From contig CAXXRT010000037.1 of the NCBI GenBank assembly GCA_963666945.2, forward strand, positions 1 to 23,888: 23,888 bases of DNA. Direction: 5' to 3'. Positions 15,040-21,230 of the stretch are shown here, piece after piece. The notes beneath the pieces were generated by a model. That model had not been told where the DNA came from, searched no databases, and saw only the letters and a list, made by a program, of their open reading frames with translations. The number at the start of each line of letters is the position of its first letter. The first letter of the stretch is position 1. A program made the translations under genes and the position numbers. This DNA is from G963666945 sp963666945 (GTDB lineage Bacteria; Bacteroidota; Bacteroidia; Bacteroidales; Marinifilaceae).

Positions 15040-16440
15040 ATGAAAAAGATAGTTTTAACATTATTAGTAGCCTTTTTAGGGCTAACAACATTCGCTCAGG
15101 GTATTAAATTTGAGCATTCTTCATGGGAAGAAGTACTTAAAAAAGCAAAACAGGAAAAGAAAATAGTATTTGTTGATTTCTATACCTCATGGTGTGGCCC
15201 TTGTCGTCATATGGCAACAAAAATATTTACCGAGCAAAAAGTAGGGGAATTCTTTAACAAGGAGTTTGTGAATTATAAGATTGATGCTGAGAAAGGAGAG
15301 GGACGTAATATAGCTCCAATGTTTGGTGTTTCGGCTTATCCTACTTTTGTCTTTGTTAATTATAAAGGAGAATTAGTTTATAGGTTTTTAGGCGGAAAAA
15401 CACCTGAAGGACTTATAAAAGAGGGTGAAAAGGCCTTGTTGGCTTATAAAAACAGAGGTAAACTAAATAGAATGACAAAGAAGTACGAAAGTGGAAATCG
15501 TGAGAGAAAGTTTCTTTATGATTTTTATAAACTAAAGTCCTCTGTTGGAAGGGATTGTGGAGAGGTGTTGAATGAGTATTTTGCGCTAATAAGTGATGAG
15601 GAATTGCTTGCTGAGAAAAATGCTGAAAACGTAAATAAACTGACTAAGTTCGATGAAAAGATTTATAACAGACTTGTTAATGGAATAATTAATTTTGCAA
15701 ATACAAAGCAAATAAAGGAATTTGTAGAAATACAAAAAGCTACACTTAAAAGTCTCAGTAACTGTGTCGCTTCAGCGGCTAATGGTGACAAAGAAGAAGA
15801 ATTTGATAAAATTCTTAAGTTAAAGAAACGTCTGTCATTGGTTAGCAACAATAATAGCATTTTTAGTGCATCAATGGGGGGTGGTATGATTTACTTGCCA
15901 GAAGAACAACTTAAACTTAATTATTATAGAAAGCATAGAAAGGATAATAAATTTAAAGAGACCGCTATAGATTATTTATACCGTTTAATTTCTGAAAGAG
16001 AATCTGAAGATAAAAAGAATGCTGTTATGAAAGAGGCATTTAAAAAGCAGATATCAGATTCAAAAAAAGCCGGGAAGAGTGAGTCGGAAATTAAAATGAT
16101 GAAGAAAATGGGTGGGATGATGCAAGTATTTACTGCTGTTACAGATAAATATAATGCTAGTCAGATTGCTAATGCAACTGAGCATTATTGGGAAATTGCC
16201 ACTGATAAGACAGAAGAACTAAAGAAAGAATGTAAAGATTGGTCATTATTTGCTTATAAACTTGATAAAACACCTAACGTTGCTATAGCTTGTGCAGAAA
16301 TGTTGGTTAAACTTGGTTGCAAAAATGAGGCTGTGAAGATGCTTGAAGAGGTTGTTGTGGTTGCTGTTGGTGCAACTTTGGTAACAGAAATGGATATCAA
16401 TAAAGCCAAAGAAAAACTTAAAGAGATAAAAGCATTGTAA
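15040..16440 (+). CDS. Secreted thioredoxin-fold protein with long helical C-terminal tail
   Basis: A 466-aa protein with a signal peptide (IVLTLLVAFLGLTTFAQ). The thioredoxin domain spans about 22-135, with FVDFYTSWCGPC (Cys52 and Cys55) and the cis-proline at AYP101T. WCGPC is the classic thioredoxin active site, so the protein should reduce or exchange disulphides in the periplasm. The remaining 330 residues are helical and lysine-rich, with an MMKKMGGMM segment, and end in a TPR-like helix pair. This tail begins with a YESGNRERKFLYDFY segment that also occurs in the two paralogues. The thioredoxin half is closely paralogous to the next gene (TSWCGPC, IFT..KVG.FFN, D.EKGEG shared). An 87-nt gap separates it from the caspase-like gene; I see no clear promoter there. 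Confidence 0.88.
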   Translation: MKKIVLTLLVAFLGLTTFAQGIKFEHSSWEEVLKKAKQEKKIVFVDFYTSWCGPCRHMATKIFTEQKVGEFFNKEFVNYKIDAEKGEGRNIAPMFGVSAYPTFVFVNYKGELVYRFLGGKTPEGLIKEGEKALLAYKNRGKLNRMTKKYESGNRERKFLYDFYKLKSSVGRDCGEVLNEYFALISDEELLAEKNAENVNKLTKFDEKIYNRLVNGIINFANTKQIKEFVEIQKATLKSLSNCVASAANGDKEEEFDKILKLKKRLSLVSNNNSIFSASMGGGMIYLPEEQLKLNYYRKHRKDNKFKETAIDYLYRLISERESEDKKNAVMKEAFKKQISDSKKAGKSESEIKMMKKMGGMMQVFTAVTDKYNASQIANATEHYWEIATDKTEELKKECKDWSLFAYKLDKTPNVAIACAEMLVKLGCKNEAVKMLEEVVVVAVGATLVTEMDINKAKEKLKEIKAL

Positions 16441-16453
16441 TTTTTAAAAATTT

Positions 16454-16472
16454 CGGTCACAAATTGTGGCCG
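16454..16472 (+). repeat. Intercistronic hairpin between the two thioredoxin genes
   Basis: CGGTCAC (16454-16460) pairs with GTGGCCG (16466-16472), with one G-U pair and loop AAATT. It starts 14 nt after one stop codon and ends 25 nt before the next start. It may protect or process the mRNA, or weakly terminate transcription. Confidence 0.5.
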
Positions 16473-16496
16473 GTTGTTATTAATAAATATTTACTT

Positions 16497-17720
16497 ATGA
16501 AGAGAATAGTTGTATTATTTAGTTTCATACTGTTGTGTTCAACAGTGTTTAGTCAACATCATGATTTAAAAGACGGAATTAAGTTCGTTGAAGGTAAAAG
16601 TTGGGAAAAGATCCTAAAGATTTCAGAAAAAACTAAGAAATTGATATTTCTTGACTGTTTTACAAGTTGGTGTGGCCCCTGTAAGGGGTTAGCCAAGGAT
16701 ATTTTTACACAGAAAAAGGTAGGCGATTTCTTTAATGCTAATTTTATCAATATTCATTACGATATGGAAAAGGGTGAAGGTAAAATGCTTTATAAGAAAT
16801 ACAAAAAGTATATAATAGGTTTTCCAACTCTTTTGCTTATAGATCATACAGGAACAGTTTTGCACCAGATGGCCGGCTATCAGAAGGCCGATGCTTTAAT
16901 ACAGGGGATGAAAGATGGTCTTGAAGGTAAGAGTCTTTTTGCTCTTAGAGAAAAGTATGAGAACGGACAGAAAGATCTTGAGTTTTTGAAAAAATATGTT
17001 GTGGCATTAAAAGGAGCATTTCTTAAAGATGAACTCTCAAAAGTAATAAAAGATTATATGGGCTCTGTTCCATTGGAAAAAATAAAAGAGAAAGAGGTTT
17101 GGGATTTTGTGAAGGATGAGATAAATGATCCTTATTCTAAAGAGTTCAAATTTGTTTTTGATAATCTTGATTACTACCAGAGGAAGTTGAATATTGACAG
17201 ATATGAGATAGAAAGACAATTAGAATGGAAATTGTCAATTGCGGTTAAAGATATAGTTAATTCAAGCGAAAAGAATTTAAAAGCTTGTTCTGAAAAACAG
17301 CAAGTACTACTATCGATGTTAAAAGATCGTGTTCTTAAAAACTCTGATGAAAAGATTGCAATGCTTGTGATGCATAATTATAAGCTTGAGAGTAATGTCC
17401 CCAAGGTATTTGAGTTACTTTGTAATTCTCTTGAATTTGGGATGTTTAAATATAAACCAATATTCTTTACTGAGACTGTCAGGTTTTTAGTTACTAATAC
17501 AAATGATAAAAATATTCTTGAAACTTGCTATAAGTGGATTTACGATTTGCAGACTGTTAAGAGTAATCCAATACTTATGACTAACCATTACGATATTCTT
17601 GCTTTAATTTATGAGAAACAGGGTAATACTGATAAAGCGAAAGAGGCAAAGAATAAATACGAAGATATAGAAGAGGCTAAAAGAAAGAAGTATGAGAAAT
17701 ATTTCAATAAAAATAAATAA
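16497..17720 (+). CDS. Secreted thioredoxin-fold protein with helical-repeat tail, paralogue of the preceding gene
   Basis: The ATG at 16497 (407 aa) is preferred to the TTG at 16464. It begins the signal peptide MKRIVVLFSFILLCSTVFSQ directly, while the TTG lies inside the intercistronic hairpin. The thioredoxin domain covers about 28-140, with FLDCFTSWCGPC (Cys59 and Cys62) and GFPTLLL carrying the cis-proline. An additional Cys (FLDC) lies five residues before the active site. The tail (about 155-407) matches the stand-alone 12510 protein over its whole length, including the ending KAKEAKNKYEDIEEAK. A periplasmic thiol-disulphide role is likely; the tail should bind a partner or substrate. 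The next gene begins 2 nt after the stop, indicating one transcript. Confidence 0.88.
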   Translation: MKRIVVLFSFILLCSTVFSQHHDLKDGIKFVEGKSWEKILKISEKTKKLIFLDCFTSWCGPCKGLAKDIFTQKKVGDFFNANFINIHYDMEKGEGKMLYKKYKKYIIGFPTLLLIDHTGTVLHQMAGYQKADALIQGMKDGLEGKSLFALREKYENGQKDLEFLKKYVVALKGAFLKDELSKVIKDYMGSVPLEKIKEKEVWDFVKDEINDPYSKEFKFVFDNLDYYQRKLNIDRYEIERQLEWKLSIAVKDIVNSSEKNLKACSEKQQVLLSMLKDRVLKNSDEKIAMLVMHNYKLESNVPKVFELLCNSLEFGMFKYKPIFFTETVRFLVTNTNDKNILETCYKWIYDLQTVKSNPILMTNHYDILALIYEKQGNTDKAKEAKNKYEDIEEAKRKKYEKYFNKNK

Positions 17721-17721
17721 G

Positions 17722-18849
17722 ATGAATAAGATATTATTTTTAAGTATGGCAGCAGCAATACTGCTGTTATCTTGTATGCAGAATAAAAGAACGTATACTA
17801 TACAGGGCATATGGAAGGAAGGAGACGGACAAGTGGTTTACCTAAAGGAAAGTATTGGGAAAAAACAGTACGAAATTAAGGATTCGGCTGTTGTGGAGAA
17901 TGGAACCTTCTTAATGAAAGGTGATTTGCCCAAGATTGTAGAAAGAACTCTTTTTGTTGATGGAAAGCAGAGTATTGTGATTTTGGATTCGGTTCCTATA
18001 ACCGTTACTTGTAAAACGGTAACAAAAGATATTAAAGGAAAAGAATTAAAAATGACGGATGTTAAAATTGAGGGAAGTAAAAACCAAAAGATATTTAAGG
18101 AGTACTTGGGATTAAAACAGGCTGAAATGTTTATGATGTTAGGGGTTTCTTTTGCTGGGCAAAAAGCTAAGAAAGAGAATGATAAGGCTATGTTGGATTC
18201 TATTGCACAACTGTATGTTAGTACAAAAAGATCAACCAGAGAAAAAACATTAAAACTGATTAAGAAAAATCCTGATTTTTATGTTACAGCTATTCTGTTA
18301 AAAAATGATGTTGCAAAATCAGAGCCATTGGCTGATGTGAAAAAATATTATGCCGATTTATCTTCAAGGGTTAAAAGATCTTCTGTAGGACAAGATTTAA
18401 AGAAAGTTATTGAGCAAATAGAAATGACTGCAGATGGTAGTGTAGCTCCAGATTTTATCTTGCCGGACATGAATGGAAAGAAGGTGAGATTATCTGATTT
18501 AAGAGGAAAGTATGTTATTATTGACTTCTGGGCATCATGGTGTGGACCCTGTTGTAAGGAAATTCCTACTGTGAAAAGTATATATGAAAAATATAATTCT
18601 AAAGGTCTTGAAATATTAGGGCTTTCACTAGATCATAATAAAGATAAATGGCTGGGAGCCATAGAAAAATATAATATGCCATGGATACAGGTTTCTGATT
18701 TAAAAGGATGGGAATGTGAAGTGGCTAAACTTTATAACGTAACGGGTATTCCGCGAGTATTTTTATTGGACAAAGAAGGAAAAATTATTTCTTCAAAATT
18801 AAGGGGAGAGGAACTTTCCAATAAAATGGATGAACTATTTAAACAATAG
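17722..18849 (+). CDS. TlpA/ResA-like thiol-disulphide oxidoreductase lipoprotein with DUF4369-type N-domain
   Basis: The ATG at 17722 (375 aa) starts a clean lipoprotein signal (MAAAILLLSC, Cys18). The upstream frame start would overlap the preceding gene. The N-terminal domain (YTIQGIWKEGDGQVVYL, VENGTFLMKGDL) is the DUF4369 type commonly fused to Bacteroidota thioredoxins. A helical linker follows. From about 244 comes an AhpC-TSA/TlpA thioredoxin domain: APDFILPDMNGKKVRLSDL, then IIDFWASWCGPCCKE with Cys274 and Cys277, and GIPRVFLLDKEGKI with the cis-proline. The active site is followed directly by a third cysteine (Cys278), where Arg is common in relatives. It is last in the operon and followed by a terminator. 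Role inferred: membrane-anchored thiol oxidoreductase in the periplasm. Confidence 0.9.
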   Translation: MNKILFLSMAAAILLLSCMQNKRTYTIQGIWKEGDGQVVYLKESIGKKQYEIKDSAVVENGTFLMKGDLPKIVERTLFVDGKQSIVILDSVPITVTCKTVTKDIKGKELKMTDVKIEGSKNQKIFKEYLGLKQAEMFMMLGVSFAGQKAKKENDKAMLDSIAQLYVSTKRSTREKTLKLIKKNPDFYVTAILLKNDVAKSEPLADVKKYYADLSSRVKRSSVGQDLKKVIEQIEMTADGSVAPDFILPDMNGKKVRLSDLRGKYVIIDFWASWCGPCCKEIPTVKSIYEKYNSKGLEILGLSLDHNKDKWLGAIEKYNMPWIQVSDLKGWECEVAKLYNVTGIPRVFLLDKEGKIISSKLRGEELSNKMDELFKQ

Positions 18850-18906
18850 ATTGATGTTGTATTTAGTTTGTGGTTAATTAAATAACAGATTAATTTTTAT
18901 TATAGC

Positions 18907-18942
18907 AAAAGGGTGTGTATACAGATATGTATGCCCCCTTTT
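18907..18942 (+). terminator. Operon terminator between module 1 and module 2
   Basis: AAAAGGG (18907-18913) pairs with CCCTTTT (18936-18942). The interior partly pairs as TGTATA/TGTAT. With T-rich 3' sequence and A-rich 5' sequence it could work in both directions. It lies 57 nt after the TlpA-like stop codon. Confidence 0.7.
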
Positions 18943-18987
18943 ATGATTTAAAAAAATAAATTTATAAATTTGGCATCTTAACTTTAT

Positions 18988-18995
18988 TATATTTG
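18988..18995 (+). promoter_or_regulatory. -7 element directly before the second sigma factor
   Basis: TATATTTG matches TAnnTTTG exactly and ends only 3 nt before the ATG at 18999. The nearest upstream TTG is 15 nt away, shorter than the usual 19-21. If used, the transcript would start at or next to the ATG (leaderless). Confidence 0.4.
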
Positions 18996-18998
18996 TGT

Positions 18999-19559
18999 AT
19001 GCAGGATATCACACAGGTTGAAATATTAAAGGCAATTAAGAATAAGGATAAGGTAATCTACAAGTATTTGTTTGATGAGTACTTTGAGAAACTTGTCTTT
19101 TTTGCTGAGTATTTCATACTCGACAGAAATGATTCTGAGGATATTGTGCAAGATGTGTTTTACGATCTTTGGGAAAGATCTTCAGATGTTAAGATAATTT
19201 CTAATTTAAAATCATATCTATTTGTTCAGGTAAAAAATAAATGTCTTAACCGTTTAAAGCATTTAAACGTTGTTGACAAGCATAAGCAATGGCTTTGGGA
19301 AGCCCAGGTTTATGCAGATATACCTGAGGTGAATATAGATAGCGAGCTTATGCAAAAAGTCTATGCAACCATAGACGAACTACCTGATCAGTCTAAAAAG
19401 ATATTCAGAGACTGCGTATTAAATGGTAAGAAATATAAAGAGGTTGCTGAGGATATGGGGATATCTGTTAATACCGTAAATACTCAAATGAAAAGAGCAT
19501 ACAAGTATCTTAGAACAAAACTTGGTGTTGCTTTTATGATATTTCTTACTACTTTATAA
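18999..19559 (+). CDS. ECF RNA polymerase sigma factor, module 2
   Basis: A 186-aa protein from the ATG at 18999; the TTG two codons earlier overlaps the -7 box. Region 2 shows IYKYLFDEYFEKLVFFAEYF, the acidic helix DRNDSEDIVQDVFYDLWERS and LKSYLFVQVKNKCLNRLKH. Region 4 shows IDELPDQSKKIFRDCVLNG and the helix-turn-helix KYKEVAEDMGISVNTVNTQMKRAYKYLR. The length is normal and the N-terminus (QVEILKAIKNKDK) is typical, so nothing seems to be missing. It should pair with the FecR encoded 153 nt downstream. It is only distantly similar to the module 1 sigma factor, so the two may have separate target promoters. Confidence 0.92.
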   Translation: MQDITQVEILKAIKNKDKVIYKYLFDEYFEKLVFFAEYFILDRNDSEDIVQDVFYDLWERSSDVKIISNLKSYLFVQVKNKCLNRLKHLNVVDKHKQWLWEAQVYADIPEVNIDSELMQKVYATIDELPDQSKKIFRDCVLNGKKYKEVAEDMGISVNTVNTQMKRAYKYLRTKLGVAFMIFLTTL

Positions 19560-19658
19560 TAGATATTGTTTAAAAGAAAATTGCCATTTTAAATTCCTTG
19601 TAATAAATGTTGCGCGTAATATTCTTGAAAAAAAGATTGTTTTTTTTTTCAAAAGTTG

Positions 19659-19693
19659 TCACTGTAAAAACTTTCTGGGTTGTCTTTATAATA
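19659..19693 (+). promoter_or_regulatory. Bipartite element upstream of the second fecR
   Basis: TCAC (19659-19662) and CTTTATAATA (19684-19693) lie 19 nt before the fecR start and follow a T-run, one base and AAAA. The arrangement mirrors 5215-5248 of module 1, with an offset of 25 here and 24 there. Confidence 0.45.
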
Positions 19694-19712
19694 CAAGCGA
19701 AAAAAGACTAAC

Positions 19713-20861
19713 ATGAATAAATTAGATTGGACCATATTAAGAAAAAGCTTAGACCAGAAGCTTAATGATTCGGAAAAGGAATCATTGGATTTGTGGTTGG
19801 CTGAATCTGAAAATAATGCCCGATACTATAAAAGTTATAGAGAATTCCATCAAAAGGATCAAAAAGAACCAGTTAACTCATATGCAAATTATTTGAAATT
19901 TGTAAATAGACTTGCTGAAAAGAGAAGACACATGGTATATAGCTATCTTAAATATGCCGCTTCTTTTATAGTCCTGTTTTCTTTTGGTATTTTATTGTAT
20001 TTCCAAATGAATAAAGAAATTCCGGTTCAGGTAGCAGCTGAAACAGGTGTAATTAAGCCAGGAACAGAAAAAGCTTTATTATATCTGGAGGATGGAAAGG
20101 TTGTTAACTTAGAAAGTAAAAAATCTCAGGTTATTAAGACGGAACAAGGCCATAGAATTAAACAGGAAGGAAATCTTGTTAGTTACGATAAGCTTAAAGC
20201 ATCTAGAGAGGAACATCTTGCTTATAATACATTAAAGATTCCCCGTGGCGGAGAATATATAATGATGCTTAACGATGGAACGAAGGTTTGGATTAATTCC
20301 GAGACAGAGATAAAGTTCCCGGTGGTATTTCCTAATAATGAAAGAAGGGTTATTGTTAAGGGAGAGGCATTTTTTGATGTGGTGAAAGATGGAAGACCAT
20401 TTATTGTTAGTACCGGTAAAATGAATATTAAAGTACTGGGAACAGAGTTTAATGTCAGGGCTTACGATGATGAAGAAACTATTCAGACTACACTTGTTGA
20501 AGGTAAGGTACAGATTGATGTTAAGAATAATAAGCTTGTGCTTAAGCCTGGAGAACAGGCTGTTTATGCGGAAGGTAATCCTATTGAATTATCTAAAAGA
20601 AAGGTAGATATTTCAAAATATGTATCATGGAAAGACGGTCGTTTTATTTTTGAGGACGAGAGGCTGGAAGACATTATGAAACAAATAGAGAGATGGTATG
20701 ATGTGAATGTTTTTTATATGAACGAAGATTTAAAGGATATTAAGTTCAGGGGTAATATAAATAGGTATAAAGATTTTAATGTACTTCTGGAAAAGATTGA
20801 AAGACTTAATGTGGTTGAATTTAAAATTAAAGGGAACACTATAACAGTTCTTAATAAATAA
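19713..20861 (+). CDS. FecR-family anti-sigma factor, module 2
   Basis: A 382-aa protein with a cytoplasmic N-terminal region (LDWTILRKSLDQKLNDSEKE, then LDLWLAESENNARYYKSYREF). One membrane helix lies at about 81-98 (AASFIVLFSFGILLYFQ). The FecR domain starts at about 173 (LKIPRGGEYIMMLNDGTKVW, GEAFFDV, PFIVSTGKMNIKVLGTEFNV). The C-terminal DUF4974 part includes RLEDIMKQIERWYDVNVFYM and FRGNINRYKDFNVLLEKIE. It is a clear paralogue of the module 1 FecR over the periplasmic half and less so in the sigma-binding N-terminus, which fits two insulated signalling pairs. Its receptor is probably the SusC encoded just downstream. Confidence 0.92.
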   Translation: MNKLDWTILRKSLDQKLNDSEKESLDLWLAESENNARYYKSYREFHQKDQKEPVNSYANYLKFVNRLAEKRRHMVYSYLKYAASFIVLFSFGILLYFQMNKEIPVQVAAETGVIKPGTEKALLYLEDGKVVNLESKKSQVIKTEQGHRIKQEGNLVSYDKLKASREEHLAYNTLKIPRGGEYIMMLNDGTKVWINSETEIKFPVVFPNNERRVIVKGEAFFDVVKDGRPFIVSTGKMNIKVLGTEFNVRAYDDEETIQTTLVEGKVQIDVKNNKLVLKPGEQAVYAEGNPIELSKRKVDISKYVSWKDGRFIFEDERLEDIMKQIERWYDVNVFYMNEDLKDIKFRGNINRYKDFNVLLEKIERLNVVEFKIKGNTITVLNK

Positions 20862-21158
20862 AAGCGAAATGAAAGTTGGACAACACTCTCAAATTAGCTT
20901 AAGTTGCTTGTTAATATATCTAAAATGTAGATGTTTTGGGGTTAATGCTGCTAAGTTTTCATGCTATGAACAGTAAATAAATTTATGCAACTAAAAAGAT
21001 ATATTGATTCTGTAACACTATTTTCAATAAATAGGATTATATATAATAATATGATTGATTATAATATCTGGTTAGGAACTAAAATATAATATATATAAAT
21101 TGGTAGATAACAGAGTAAATAAAATAAAAGAAAGTAACAGTTGTTAATAAATTAAAGT
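20862..21158. other. AT-rich leader region of the second susC
   Basis: No gene is visible in these 297 nt. A word CTTAAGT followed 6 nt later by TTAATA (20898-20916) recurs as CTTAAGT and TTAATA 5 nt apart at 21196-21213, next to the susC start. No -7/-33 pair with good spacing was found. Confidence 0.35.
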
Positions 21159-21188
21159 GAAAGGAAAATGCGCCAACATTTTCCCTTC
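21159..21188 (+). terminator. Hairpin upstream of the second susC
   Basis: GGAAAATG (21163-21170) and CATTTTCC (21177-21184) form a perfect 8-bp stem with loop CGCCAA. GAA/TTC pairs extend it beyond one mismatch. It ends 42 nt before the ATG, at a place corresponding to the fecR-susC hairpin of module 1. It may be an attenuator or a 5' stabilising structure. Confidence 0.55.
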
Positions 21189-21230
21189 TAAGTAACTTAA
21201 GTAGTTATTAATACTAAACATTACAAATTT

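Noticed and set aside
16464..16496. TTG-initiated extension of the second thioredoxin
   Set aside because: The start lies in the intercistronic hairpin and would disrupt the signal peptide.
4602..18849. Classic polysaccharide utilisation locus
   Set aside because: SusC and SusD are present, but no glycoside hydrolase, lyase, sulfatase or carbohydrate-binding module is seen in the window.
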